Shown here: one piece after another, positions 26,905 to 38,512 of the stretch
How positions within the stretch are numbered: position 1 is the first letter of the stretch
Layout: the number at the start of each line of letters is the position of its first letter
Assembly (NCBI GenBank): GCA_030704615.1
Contig: CM060732.1
Location: 46,791,053-46,855,052, forward strand
DNA length: 64,000 nt
Origin: Takakia lepidozioides
Lineage: Eukaryota; Streptophyta; Takakiopsida; Takakiales; Takakiaceae
Reading direction: 5' to 3'
Made by a program: the position numbers and the translations under genes
The notes under the pieces: generated by a model
What the model saw: the letters and a program-made list of their open reading frames with translations, nothing else
Told to the model about the DNA's origin: nothing
Databases searched by the model: none

Positions 26905-28758
26905 CTATTTGCAAATTACTCAGTCAGAACTGAATGGCATCGTGCAGAAAACTGTGAGGTCGAAGCCTACAGGATCAGAGGGGAAAGGATCTGGAGATGG
27001 GGACGAGTCCGCAAAAAGCTCAGAGAATACAGATGAAGCAGATGAATCGAAGTGCACTACCTTGACAAGGTGAAAGAACTCATGTCATTCCAGAAGGTAA
27101 ACTCTCAGGAGGTTATAAGGGACATGCTCGTATCTGGAGGGCGTCTGGACATCCCTCTGTGCCGGATGATATCAATGCCTGTTGTGCGTCCACCTCTTTC
27201 CCATGACATAAACAAATTGGAGAGTGATTTTGTGCATGGATATAGACTTGGTGCACAAGTTTTTTATGTGTCACTGACGGATATAAATGGGAAAAGCACA
27301 TTAGTGTCTCCAGAGATCAGTGATAACTGGGATGAGTGGAAAGATGCCAATGAGGAGTTCGAGCTGGGCCTCATGATGGGAAAGAACACCCAGCAATTCT
27401 GCAACCACATGTTCTACGTCTGGGACGGCAACCACCGATTGCTGGCATGGATGGGATACATTCAGAAACACCATGCGAAAGACAAAGACAAGCATGTTGC
27501 TGTGGAGGCAATGGTTTTGGATCCTGGAAAACGACATCGCTAGGCTTCTTACAGCTATGCACGACGTGAACAAGTAAGTCATCCAGGAGTTCCCTCTGTA
27601 GTGTCTTATTAATCCTCAAAAAACAGTGTTAAGGAATGCAATGTTTCCAATGTTTTGCAGATCGACAGAGAAATCGCATGTGACAACAAGCTTGGTTCAC
27701 ACACTATTCCGAATTCAGAGGATTGGTCTGATGAAGCTGGATGATTTTCGGACAGTACTACCACCCAATATAATCAAGAAGTGCGAAACAGGAAGAGCTG
27801 CAGGCACTTGGTATTCTTTGACACGAGAGGCGTTTCTGGAGTACATGTATGCGGTAAGCCCGAGTCTGTACTCTGTTTACTTTTCGAATACATGTTTGTA
27901 GTCCCTTCGGCTAATCACTACTTGAATCAATGCAGCAAGAACTGGCAGAGGCAGCTGAGAAGGGAAAATCCGAATATTACCGCACTACACCAGAGGAACT
28001 AAGGACATCAAAGGGTGTGGAAGCTGCAATAAAGAAGGAGTTTGAAATGCGAAGAACCAAATTGATGTGCCTTCGGAAAGCAGCTTAGAATAGTAGATCC
28101 TGGACTTGGTCCTGAGTTCCTTCAGCAGATCAAAACACACTATGACAAGCATGTGCATCCGGAGATGCAGCAGGAGAAATTGCACCGGCTGGCCATATCG
28201 ATGGTCGACCCACAAACAAAAAAGGTGGCTGGAGATATGGAACTCAGATCAAACAGTAAAGGACTTGAATCAGTTCCCAAAGAGCACCATACAGCCTGGC
28301 ACAAAGGTGGAAGGAATCAGTGATTTGGTGTTTGATAACTGGCTCCACAAGGCTACATTTTGGAGTCAGGTGTGTATTCAAACATGCCGTTTTCTTCTCT
28401 TCAAGTATGTGATGAGTATCTTTTTGCAATTCTGACAAATATACATTTGCAGCTCGAAAAGCGCGCCGTCATTGTGCTGGATCAGACTTTGAAGGACCTG
28501 AACATTTCGATTGTTTCCCCTCCCCAAATGTCATTGGAGGCATACATAAGGAAGTGGAGAGGTCTCACCTGGAGATACTGTTTTTTCCGGGAGTTCTCCA
28601 AAGATGGTAACATTTTACGGTCCAACGACTTTGACAGTCAGGTTGGAGGAGAGTGGGCCATGATGCGAGTTGTGTACAGGTGCAATGTCACTTGAAACTC
28701 TACTGCTTTTTTTGGGAAAAAATGTGGCTTCATAAGGATTGCAATCATAGATCCAGAT

Positions 28759-29466
28759 TGAATGTCGTTGACGACATTCACTTCTTTGTCTGAGTCATTC
28801 TTAAGCGAGAGTATATGAATTCACCTGGTTAGGATCTAAGGGTGTAATTATAGTGTCCCTGATTAGAATTGATAATGTCCTTGAATGGCGTTGACGACAT
28901 TCACATACGGAGTTGTTGAGAGTCCTCAGAGTTATGTAAATTTTTGTAATGTCCATATAGAGTTACAGTGAGGGTTCCTCACTTCATTTTGCTGAATGTC
29001 AATGCAGACATTCAGTTGTTCTGCATTGTTTTTGCCTCTTGCGAGGAATCTGGAGGCTTGATAAGCTCTGTTATGAGAAATCCAAAGTGAATGTCGTTGA
29101 CGACATTCACTTCTGTGTCTGTATTATTCACAGCGACAATTTGAATTTACATGGATTGGGAGCTAAGTAATTGGTTCTTGTTTGTATTTTTGTGAATGGC
29201 GTTGACGCCATTCACATACAGTGTTGTTGTGAGGTCCTAGTGATATGTTCGTTATGAATGTGCATTGAGTTTTCCGGAGGGTTCCTTACTCGAGTTTATG
29301 ATTTCATCCTTGATTTTGCTTCATTTAATTATTTGGATAGTGAATGTCGTTGACGACATTCACTTCTATGTCTGTGTCATTCTAAACGATATTTGCATTC
29401 ACCTGGATTAGGGTGTATTTACAGTATCATTGAATGGAATGTTTTGAATGGCGTTGACGACATTCA
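28759..29466. repeat. Array of seven palindromes in intron 5 of copy A, in ~250-330 bp units
   Basis: Inverted repeats at 28759-28780, 28882-28903, 28992-29015, 29087-29110, 29191-29216, 29339-29364 and 29445-29466. The main form has arms GTGAATGTCGT / ACGACATTCAC around TG. The alternate form has arms TGTGAATGGCGT / ACGCCATTCACA (29191, perfect 12-bp arms); 28882 and 29445 mix the two and carry one mismatch. The site at 28992 has arms CTGAATGTC / GACATTCAG with AATGCA between. Sequence after the main form also repeats ('cttctNtgtctg..tcattc', then 'cacctggattagg'), so the array is a ~250-330 bp tandem unit with main and alternate sites in turn. Confidence 0.9.
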
Positions 29467-31844
29467 TATCTGGAGCAGTCGTGTGGTCCTGAAAGGTCCT
29501 TGGAGCAGTTCTCAGAGCCATTTCAATCTATGTTTTTTTCATTCTGTTCTACTTGCATCTTACTCACTGAGCGCTTTTGTGGGTTGGGATTTATCTCCTT
29601 TTTTCAGGTACACGAAATATGTGCTTATGGAAGGAAATCACCTGAGCGGAATTCCGACTATCTTGACATGTGGTCGGACCCTGCAAACGATCCAACCATG
29701 TATACTGCAGGGATATTGAAGGACTGGAGTCCTTCTCACTTCAGAGACTGTGGGTGGTACCTTGACTGCCCACCTGAGCACACGACCTTTCAAGAACAGC
29801 ATATGAAATACTTGAACAATAACGCTGAGATGCTGGCGCCTTTGACTGACGAAGAGTATCAACGAAACATAGCAACATTGGCTGCCAAGGAGCCTGATGC
29901 TCAGGGAACGCCGCAGAAGGGAAAGAAGGCGGGCCGCAAACCAAAAGACAAGGCTGTTGATGTCATAGCCATCTCACCAGCAAAGCCAAAGGACAAAGAC
30001 AAGTCCAAAGAGAAGGAAAAGGACAAGGGAAGGAGAAGAAAAGGAGATGGAGAGTGGGCAGGACTTTACTGCTGGAAGATATACCCGCACTCTTCAGTGC
30101 GTGTTCGATGCCAAGCCACCCCTTCCCGTTCTGATTCAGCAGGAGAGATGAAAATTGTTAATGAGGGTTGGCTTTCGATGATGCAGAGTCGAAAGAGAGG
30201 ATACACTGGGGTGCCATCCCTACCTGGGACAATATAATCTCATTCCTCAATCTGGTGAGAATTCCAGTTCTTTCCTTTTTCTCTGAAAGTTTCGTTGGCA
30301 GTATTTCAGTCTCGTTCTTTGAAAACATTCTTGCCATCGTTCTTATAAAAAAACATGTCTGTTGCAGGTGAGCACAGGTCCCACCTTCGTGTGCGGTGTG
30401 CAGAAAACTTATGCGGCCGACATTGTCATTCTCGACATCCCGGATGGCCAGGCTGTGCCAGAAGTTCTTCCAAAGGGCAAGACGCCAGGCTGGAACAAAT
30501 TCGAGGACAACTACTGGAGTTGGGTGTTCGGGTTCTGTAATAACTTCCTCTCTGATGCAGGGACACTTCTGCTTTTTCAGTCATGTGACAATGATAGTCG
30601 TCGGGCATTGGCATCATACCTCAAGTCTTCAGGGTTTGAAGTTTTGCGCACATGGAATTGTGTGAACAGCCTCTACCTTGTGAAAGGGGGTTTCCCTGGT
30701 CAGCTGGTATGCCGTCTCCCTTCTGCTTGTGCTTTCATGATGAGTTTCAATGTTCTCTGCAGCTCCACTCTAGTAGAATCTGTTATGATCGACACCGATC
30801 ATCACCGATTCGTGATAAAAATTGATTTTTTTGTGTCTGAGTTCTGAATAGCCGATGTACACACTTCCACTATAGATTTGTTTACCACACTAACCTGCTA
30901 TCTTTGGCAGACGAGGATGTTCGAGGCGATCTGCCTGCGAGGATTCGCACCTCAAAGACACCATCCTCCATCCGCAGCTTTGAGATTTCTGACCAGGGTT
31001 GTTTCGTCAACCCCCCCTATGAGCCCCATGTCGATGACATTTTGTACAACTCATGCAGTCCAGTCAGACTCTGAAGAGACCAGATGGCACTCCCTGGAGA
31101 GGTGCAAAGGAAAAGTCCCCAGCGTTCATGCAAATACTGCTGAGTCATGCAGCCACACCACGGGTGGTCGATCTTTCTATGTCCACAGGTTCGTTCTTTT
31201 CCCTTCCGAATTGGTTTTCTTTCAACAGTTTCATTGCTTAAATCCCCCCACCAAACTGTTCATGTCCTCCTGTCTAGTGCAGGAGCAACTTACCTGCATG
31301 CAAGGCAGGCAGAAGAAGTTTTTGCATGGAGGGTGATTCTGACCTCTACAACACAGTGCTCCTCCCCCTTTTGTCTGGCTCCACTTCAGGCACACAGACT
31401 GATTGGATTCAAATTTGAAATGATGACGATCCCGAAGATAAGCAGGTCGACAACGACTTTTCATGTGAGTAGTGCTAAACCCTCTTTGGGAGCCATACTC
31501 AATTTCTCAATAACATCAAAGTTACATATAACTTTTTCAGGCTGTCTTTCAGGAAGGCAGCGGTGGATCTTCAGGAGATACAGTCATTTCTGGCGAGTCT
31601 GTTTTCGACAGCCCCCTTTCCAATTTTCTGCTTCCTGTTTATGCCGAAGCAATGGCACTTCACGCGGCCGAGTCCCTATCCCCTGACTTTTTACTGCCCA
31701 GCCGTAGGTGTATCCAGCGTGGATCCGGTGTTCTCTTCCTTGCTTGCCCTCCAAGCTTGAAGATGGAAGCTTCAATGGGCTGCATTCGTCAAAAGTTTTG
31801 GTCATGCATCTTCCTGTCATGAATTTTTGCATTGCTCAACATCT

Positions 31845-31965
31845 ATTATACATTCATCCATTTTACTCTATCCATCCCTCATTCATCCATCTACATTCAT
31901 TTTTCACACTCATCCATCTGTTTATCATCCAACTATACATTCATCCATCCTTTATTCAATGCCTT
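31845..31965. repeat. CATTCATCCAT-rich simple repeat in intron 10 of copy A
   Basis: A pyrimidine-rich run of variants of CATTCATCCATT / CATCCATC fills the last intron before the acceptor at 31981. It may serve as an extended polypyrimidine tract or be plain microsatellite expansion. Confidence 0.8.
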
Positions 31966-32149
31966 TTATTATGTTGTCCAGCTTGTTTCCGCGGTAAAGG
32001 GTGCCAATCCGCGGGAATACACTCCACTTCTTTCTGGGCGCGTGGTGACGCAGCCTTCACGTGTGATGACGTGGAGTGAGCCCCGTGACGTGGCATTGGC
32101 GCAAGGTACCCCACAGATCCGTAAAAAGCGTCTAAGTCCCAAGTAGTCC

Positions 32150-32340
32150 TCTAACAGAGGGAGAGAGAGAGGGACAGAGAGGGACAGAGAGAGGGAGTGA
32201 GAGGGAGAGATCAGGAAACAAAAAGAAAAAGAGGAACGTGGGAGGGGGAGTGACTGAGTAGCAACTACTCAGTCACTTCCCCCTCCCCCACCTTTTTGTT
32301 TTTTCTTTGTTGCCCCCTCTCTCCCTCTGTCTCCCTCCTC
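32150..32340. repeat. Purine tract plus foldback element, copy 1
   Basis: A (GAGAGG)n/GGGACAGAGA tract leads to 'gggagagatcaggaaac' and an inverted repeat with arms AGTGACTGAGTAG (32249-32261) and CTACTCAGTCACT (32265-32277). Outside it are GGGGG on the left and CCCCTCCCCC on the right, then the complementary pyrimidine tract. A second, diverged copy lies at 35635-35870. Confidence 0.8.
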
Positions 32341-32379
32341 GGAACTGGCCGGTTGCATCAGTGTTCTTTTCATGATCTT

Positions 32380-33000
32380 CCATCTATACCAGATGGACTC
32401 TAAAAGGTGTTTTCACCCGACTTGTAAAGGTTTTCTATCCATACCGGAAGAATCACCCAGGTGGACACTAAAGTACCTTTAAAAAGGACCTATAATTTTT
32501 CATTCCTCTTTTATTGACTTTCATCTATATCAGATGAGTCACAAGAGAATGAGGAATTACCTCCACAGGGGTTATGGCACTGGTATCCTATCTATAATTT
32601 TTCCATCCATGCTGGATGAAAAATACCAGGATTTGAATTTGTTTTATTCCCCCTTTATGCTTTTTTCCGTACTGGATGAGGCTTTCTCTTAAGGGATGAC
32701 GAATTACCTGTTATGATGAAAAAATGCTGCCCTGGATGAAGGATACTACTTTTTCATCCTGCTGATGGACCTCATCCAAGAAAATGAACCTATTTTTTTT
32801 TTTCATCTGGACCGGATGAAAAAAGCAGCTTATGATGGCCATGGAGATTTTTTTAATTACCCTTAATTACTGCTAATTAAGGAGTGAAACCCTAACTCCT
32901 ACCCTATAATCTATTGTTTAAACCTAGTTAACGGATGACATCCGTCGGGTTTTTAAGAGAAAGGGTATTGATTATTCATCCTCCGGATGAAAAATCGGGC
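32380..33000. repeat. Cluster of imperfect hairpins with CATCC...GGATG arms
   Basis: At least seven short inverted repeats: near 32380 (CCATCTATACCAGATGG), 32433, 32521 (TCATCTATATCAGATGA), 32597-32624 (ATTTTTCCATCC / GGATGAAAAAT), 32650, 32796-32826 (TTTTTTCATC / GGATGAAAAAA) and 32974 (TTCATCCTCCGGATGAA). Loops and some arm bases vary while pairing is mostly kept. A similar ATTCATCC...GGATGAA pair lies inside the gypsy LTR near 56400. Confidence 0.7.
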
Positions 33001-34029
33001 TCTGCCCTAGGGTGTCTCTCCCGCTGTCAGCTGCATTCCTCGTGCTGCTGAGCTCGCGAGTTATGGCGTCTGAGCTCTGCTGCTACCCTGTCTGTTGCTT
33101 CATGCCGGACGAACTCCTGGGGACGCGCAATGGCGGCGTCTTGTCTCTTCTCACAGGCGGGAGAACCCGCTGTGATGGCATCGTCCCTTTCCCTCCTCTG
33201 GCTTTTATGTTTCGCAGCGCCGCTTTGGTGGGGAAGTATATCACTCCCTATCGCTTCTTAGACCTAGCATTTGCATGCTTCGCTTCTCCTTAGCTGTGCT
33301 GGAGGTGGCGTGTTGGTGGCGATGGCGCAGTGTTACCTTCCCCAATCGCTCAAGGTGCTTTTGGCGATTAGGGTTCTTTTTACTTCATATCTTTCTCTCT
33401 TGTTTTTGGGGTTCTTAGTTGACATCGATAACAAGTGTAGGGGTCTGTGTTTCACCTGGGGTTCCACAATCCTCACTAACCCATTGGTTTTTGTGGGGGC
33501 TTGTGATGGGACCAGGTGAGGATCCCTACCTACTTTGAAATTCTCTTTTTGCTTGCAGATAAAGATGTGTGCAAAAGGAAGCTGCTGATGGAGCACTTTG
33601 GCCTGGCAGCCTTGTCTCATGCAGCACTGCATGTGAATCCTACCTTGTCTTGAATCTTTGACAGCTTTGCCTGTGGATTTTTAGACTAGGTTTCCTTTTT
33701 TTGGGCCTTAAAAGAGGATTAATGGTGTAAGGGACAAGTCATAAGTGGCTGTTTGGCTCTAAGGATGAGGAGACCTGAGTTTTGTTAAAAAAGACAGCCT
33801 GATAAGGCAGTGACAGGCCGTTTTCAGACCTGGATTTGTTGTGGAATGGAGCATAGTGAGGTTCTATTTGCAAAACATGGCATTAGCCTCCTGTGAAACA
33901 GTGACGGTAAGCTCTAAAGGACTCTGCTCAATGATTATTTACTTTATTTTGCCATATGAACAGCCACCTGCATTGTATGATTTATCTTGGCCAAGTGGGC
34001 TTGGTCTTGGGCACTCAAAGTGAATGTGT
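33001..34029. other. No recognised gene
   Basis: Plus-strand open frames at 33012-33293 and 33271-33519 are short, Cys/Leu-rich and match nothing I recognise. No splice-linked exon set was found. Confidence 0.4.
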
Positions 34030-34660
34030 GTCCAGATCTGGATGTTGTGACAGGGCAGGCCTTTCTTCCATGCCAAAACGCCTTACATGATGTATATCTT
34101 GGGGCAAGTGTACATGATGTAGAATGAAGTCGCAGTCAGTCCTGTCATGCCCAAAGTGATCACTTGGTTGCATGTTTGAAGTCTGATTTACTGCAGGCTG
34201 GGCCAGCAAGAGTCCTATGTGCACAGGTCCTGAATATATACAATGACAGACTGTTCTTACATACCCAGAAGGCCTTGCACGATGCATGCTTTGGGGTGCT
34301 AACATTTGGCCAAATGTGAAGCGGCAATATGGCTTACCATGCCCAAGAAGTGTACTTGGTGGCAGGCCAGAAGTGTAATTGATTGCAGGCTGGTCTTCCT
34401 GCTGCCGCGGTGTGAACACTCACTAAATGTGTTGTAGGGCAGACTGTTCTTACCTACCTTGCATAATGCTTGTCTTGGATCACCTCAAGTACTTGTGTAT
34501 ACATATCTTGGATCTGTAATGTGGCAAGAAGTTCTTATATGCCCATGATATCTTGCATGGTGCATATCTTATGGATACTATGGATGATATAATCTGAGGC
34601 TGCAATCTGACTTATATTGTGCAAGAGGTCACTTGGGTACATGACATGAATTTGATTATG
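34030..34660. repeat. Diverged ~100-215 bp tandem repeats
   Basis: Four successive stretches resemble each other: 'ttcttccatgccaaaacgcc', 'ttcttacatacccagaaggc', 'ttcttacctaccttgcataa' and 'ttcttatatgcccatgatat'. Each is followed by 'ttgca.gatgcat..cttggg'-like sequence and, in the first two, by a 'tgcccaa..agtg..cttggt' block. Too diverged to set exact units. Confidence 0.5.
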
Positions 34661-34855
34661 AACATACCCCGCCCTCCCACCCGTTTTATCATGACTGAAT
34701 GGGTGGGCGTCACTTGGTGTGTTATGACCAGACTGGAAATGTTAGATGGTGCCCTGTCATGGCTGTTTATGTCTTTAATTGACAAATGACCCTAGTTGGT
34801 CTTGTCCATGTCTTGACATGACATGAATATCTGCCCTCTCCCTCTCTCTTTTTAA

Positions 34856-35576
34856 CTTTTTCTGCAGAGGGGTCAACTCTGAGGTTAAGAAAACCATGTT
34901 TTGTCGCATTATTAGACCTGCCTTGGAGTATGGATCTGCAATATGGGTTGATAAATCTGGCTTAGAGGCTGTAGTGTCCAAAGCCATGTCTGTTGCCATG
35001 AGATTGTCTGATGAAATGAAGTTAGGCAGAAAACTTCCCTGAACTTGTTTCCCGTCAGTGACATGGGAGGACATCTTGGGGGACCTAAGGTCTACCTACT
35101 CTCGGCACTAGACTGAAATTTAAACTCAGGGCAGGAAGCCTACCTTTGAACAACAAATAGAAGCAGAGAGGAAAGGGAGAGTGCAATTGCCCGTTGTGTG
35201 GGCAATCTGAAGACAATACTCATTTTCTGATACACTGTCCGGGGTTCTCTCACCAAAGAGACGCTCTCTTCAAATCTATCAAGGGAATTGTGCATGTACC
35301 TCTATTAACCAACTTTGAAAGTCTCAAGGCCAAGCCAAAAGCCCAGGCCCTCCTGAGGCCTAGTTATTGGGCAAATCACACACAACAGTTTGATGCTTGT
35401 GTGAAGAGATTTCTAGAGGATATCTGGAAAACCCAGATTAATTCTATATATGAAAGTAAGTCTTACTACCAACGTCAGCCCCTGAGAGGCAGGTTCTGTC
35501 CCTTTTGTTTCTGCTCAAACTGGGCGCGGGGTCAATGGCCACAAGGCTACGGCAAACTCTTATGAGTACAATCTTT
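34856..35576 (+). mobile_element. LINE 3' end, longest copy in the window
   Basis: The left part encodes KKTMFCRIIRPALEYGSAIW, the conserved C-terminal end of LINE reverse transcriptase. Then come 'cttccctgaacttgtttcc', the zinc-knuckle [19 protein letters not shown] and [20 protein letters not shown], and the 3' end 'gccacaaggctacggcaaactcttatgagtaca'. The reading frame from about 35194 to 35565 is open, so this is the best-preserved tail of the four. The 5' part is missing. Confidence 0.85.
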
Positions 35577-35634
35577 TAACTTTTTATGCACCCTCTCTCC
35601 CTTGTGGTTTGTTTACTTTTGTGAACAACAAAAA

Positions 35635-35870
35635 AAAGAGAGAGGGAGAGAGAGAGAGAGAGAGGGAGAGAGGGACAGAGGGAAAGAGGGACAGAGAGAG
35701 GGAGAGATCAGGAAACCAAAAAAAAAAAAATGGGGGGGGGGGGGGGTGGTGGAGGGGGAACTGAGCCCGTGGTGCTCAACAGCTGCTGGTGGTGCTCAGT
35801 CACTCCCCCCCCCACCTTTTCTTTTCTCTTTGTTGTGAGAGAGCACTTGCTGCTCTCAGCCCCCGACATG
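35635..35870. repeat. Purine tract plus foldback element, copy 2
   Basis: Same order as the copy at 32.2 kb: GAGAGG/GGGACAGAGG tract, 'gagatcaggaaacc', A and G runs, an imperfect inverted repeat around GAGC...GCTC, then 'cagtcactcccccc', CCACCTTTTCTTTTCTCTTTG. The two copies face the same way and bracket a 3.3-kb segment that includes a LINE tail. Confidence 0.7.
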
Positions 35871-36839
35871 CTTGGTTTTTTTTTGTTTTTGATCTGGAAT
35901 GTTCATAATGAAGCCAACTTGTGGGTTTGCATGACAGGTGCCAGCTTATGGGGAAAGAGAAGAAGTCCCTTGCCCCAAAGAAGGGGCGGACAATCCGTTT
36001 GCTATGCCGGCACGTGTGACACGCCAGGGCGTCTCCCGGCTAACCAGCCCCGTCGACAGCCGCAGCCGGAGGGCTCGTCTGCCCCCCGAGGCCAGTACCC
36101 CCCCTCTTGTCCACATCTTGGATGCGCCAGGGGCCGGCTCAGCCAGCTCTCCTATTCGGGAGGTTGTTGCTGAGCCGGATGCTCAGTTGAGCACACCCCC
36201 GGCACCAAGACAGGTGAAATATACCTTGGCAAGCACATCACCCGTTCGGGGGCCCGGTATGGCCACCTTTTGGATGTCACCCCCATAGCGACCCCTTCCT
36301 CTGCAGCAAAGGCTGCACTTGCCAAGGCCCAACGTCAGGTTCAAGGGCCTTTGAAAGCCTCCATTGCCAGCCCATTTGTTGTCGATGAGGGAGGAGGAGA
36401 CGAGGAGGGCCAATGAAGTGGCCAAGATAGCGAAGCGCCTCGAAGAAGTCAAGCCGGGTGAGGGCTTCTACCCTGATACGCATTTGGGGGGGGGGGGAGA
36501 GGAGGTGGGCTGGTTCGGAGCAGCCTAGCCGATCAGCGACACCGCCCCCTGAGCCTGAGCAGTCAGCAAAGAAGGGCCTGGACTACGGGGCGCCGTCGCC
36601 GGGTATGCTCCACATCTGGAATCTACTTCCAGTGGCGCTCCGGGAGGGGATAGAGCGGGCACATCCGGAAACGGGGACTGTGACACCAGGGGCGAGTCGG
36701 ACAAGCTTGCAAAGGTACAACTGTCGCACCTTGTTCCATGATTTATCCTTTCCTTTGCATGCATGATTTTCTTTGTTGTTTGTTTCTTTTTTGAATTTGG
36801 GTTATTTGTCTTCAGGAGGCAGCAACATGGCTGGCCTCA

Positions 36840-37695
36840 TTGGTGCAGTCTAGTGGGGTTGCCAATGAGGGAGAGCACGTGGTGTTCATGAAGGACCCGA
36901 ACACCAAAGGTAAGAAGAAGAGGCCTCGGGAGAGAGAGGAAGTAGCAGGGAAGGGGAAGGAAAAGAAGAAGAATAAAAAGAAGTCCCATGGAGAGGAAGG
37001 GGTGAGTGTGCATGCGGGGGAGGGCAGTGGGGTAACAAAGGAGCAGGGGAAGGAGCCTACAAAGAAGGGAGAGGGTGGGATGGCCTTGGCGATACAGGAC
37101 GTGGAGTTGGCAAAGATCGTGGTGCCACCGGTGGAGGTGAATCGCCATGGTGACCCCTGCGGTGCGTTCTGGGAGGCTATGAAGAAGCCAGCCTTCGAAC
37201 TCGCATTGAGGTGGTTCCCTTTGCACATCGAGTGGGCTGATCAGCACTTTGGCATGAAGCGGGCGTATGCCCGTGAGTTAGACCGCCGGTTTCCGAGCAA
37301 TTGGAGTGACACAAGGGTGATGGAGATGGTGGGGCGAAACTTGAAGGACATGAGGTACCATGCCAGACAGATCATTCGGAGGGCAATGGAAAAGGGGGCC
37401 ATACCCAAACCACCTTATGGAATTACACAGGTTGGCAAATCCTGAATCATGTCACCTTCCATTTGTTGCATGTGCATTAATGAGGTGGATTCGATGCAAC
37501 GTATGTGTGTAATTCACTAATTGTTAGGGGGGGGGTGCAAAGTATCGTGGGATGCACTCTTTGCGGGAGAGACTGATGCCACAAACAAAGCCAAATTTGA
37601 CCGGGCACGCGAAGCAACAACAATCCGCCTTGACAAGCACGAATCCACACGCAAGTGGGGCGCCGGTGGATCCAAGGGTTTTATCTTGCGATTTG
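36840..37695 (+). CDS. Unassigned transposon-associated protein fragment (two exons)
   Basis: Exon at 36840-37431 has a Lys/Glu-rich N-terminal half (GKKKRPREREEVAGKGKEKK) followed by a globular segment with GAFWEAMKKPAFELALRWF and YARELDRRFPSNWSDTRVME. A GT donor after GITQ and an AG acceptor at about 37528 join it to WDALFAGETDATNKAKFDRA and HESTRKWGAGGSKGF, ending at a GT donor at 37695. The second part recalls the plant Ptta/En-Spm accessory transposase domain (Transposase_24), but I am not sure of that. It lies just left of a CACTA terminus, which fits a CACTA-encoded accessory ORF. An upstream Ala/Pro-rich frame at 35938-36288 may be its 5' part. The 3' end is missing. Confidence 0.45.
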
Positions 37696-37839
37696 TAAGT
37701 CGTACTTCCCTATGGATTTTGTTATGTCTTCTTTCTTTCTGGCTCCATCATCGTGAAGAACTGACTTTAATCCCCCAATTCACCCCCAAAATGAACCCCC
37801 AACCCCACCCCCCACCAGGCTGCCCTCGCGACTGCATCA

Positions 37840-38512
37840 CGTCGCCAATGGCGACGTGTTTTTGGGCGGGGTCGCAAGCAACGATGGTCGGGCGTCGCAA
37901 ACCCCATTTGCGGGTGGCAACGCCCGACACCCCCCTACGACGTGTTTTTAGTCCGGGGGTCGCAATCCGCGACGCCCTGGCGTCGCGGAGACCGCCACCC
38001 TGCCTGCGTCACGTTTTTTTTTTTAATTAATATAAAAAAAAACGACGCCAAAGCGTCGCAAAAACCCATGCTCGGGCGTGGCAGAGACCGACTCCCGCTA
38101 TTTTGTGCCACGTCCAATAGTTGCTGGCAGCGACGCACGGGCGTCGCTTGGCGTACCACCCGGCTGACTCCTAGGCAGGTTAGAAAAAAAAAAAAAAATG
38201 CGACGCCGCGCCGGCGCCCCCACCAACGCCGTCAGCTGGAGGGTAGCGATAGCGAGACGTCACTCGAAGAGGCTCCTGCCATCGGCGCGGACGGCCTGAA
38301 AAACCGACGTCCGGCAGTCGCGGGAGTTGGGGCGGGGACTCGCGACCCCCATACATCGCATTTTTTGCGGCGTCATTTTGGCGACGCCCTTGCGACTGTA
38401 GGGCAACGGCCGGGCGTTGCAAATTCTGCGCCTCCCGCGTGCCCGAAAAGGGCGTTTCCCCAATGCTGCGGCGTGGCGCGGGCATCGCAAAGGCCCCCTT
38501 TTTCCTGTAGTG
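37840..38512 (-). mobile_element. CACTA element terminus with GC-rich subterminal repeats
   Basis: The minus strand begins CACTACAGGAAAAAGGGG at 38512, the characteristic CACTA terminal inverted repeat. Inward lie many copies of GCGACGCC / GGCGTCGC and near variants, several forming hairpins (37845-37865 ACGTCGCC/GGCGACGT; 37890-37930 GTCGGGCGT/ACGCCCGAC; 37960-37990; 38041-38060; 38130-38150). Such arrays are the transposase-binding region of CACTA elements. The 3-bp flank CAT at 38513-38515 is a candidate target-site duplication. No partner terminus was found in the window, so the left end is lost or unrecognisable. Confidence 0.8.

Larger units (their letters stand above)
25948..32146 (+). 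pseudogene. ParB-like/N6-N4 DNA-methyltransferase-like fusion gene, copy A, frameshifted
   Basis: Reconstructed exons by comparison with copy B: 25948-26343, about 26946-27573, 27661-27853, 27936-28379, 28453-28679, 29608-30254, 30368-30706, 30911-31188, 31283-31464, 31541-31707 and 31982-32146, all with GT-AG borders where defined. Exon 1 ends in a basic, NLS-like stretch (GKRKAAEGDPISKPKKAP). Exon 2 has IPLCRMISMPVVRPPL and, about 85 residues on, FYVWDGNHRLLAWMGYI, the pattern of a ParB/sulfiredoxin-type domain (DGxHRxxA). Exons 3-6 are helical with a Lys/Pro-rich linker. Exon 7 has DIVILDIPDG and GTLLLFQSCDN (motif IV-like region). Exons 8-9 have KSPAFMQILL and VVDLSMSTG (motif I after motif IV, the beta-class order). 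I count at least six frame breaks (about 26250, 27525, 28070, 28220, 29650, 30970-31060). Some breaks could be assembly errors. Biochemical role unknown. Confidence 0.72.

Noticed and set aside
28759-29466. CRISPR-like array
   Set aside because: Although palindromic and regularly spaced, it lies in a eukaryotic intron, the spacers themselves repeat, and no cas genes are present.
31000-31020. NPPY as the catalytic motif IV of the methyltransferase in copy A
   Set aside because: It aligns with DPTC in copy B and lies only ~55 residues before motif I. LDIPDG sits where motif IV normally is, so NPPY is more likely incidental.
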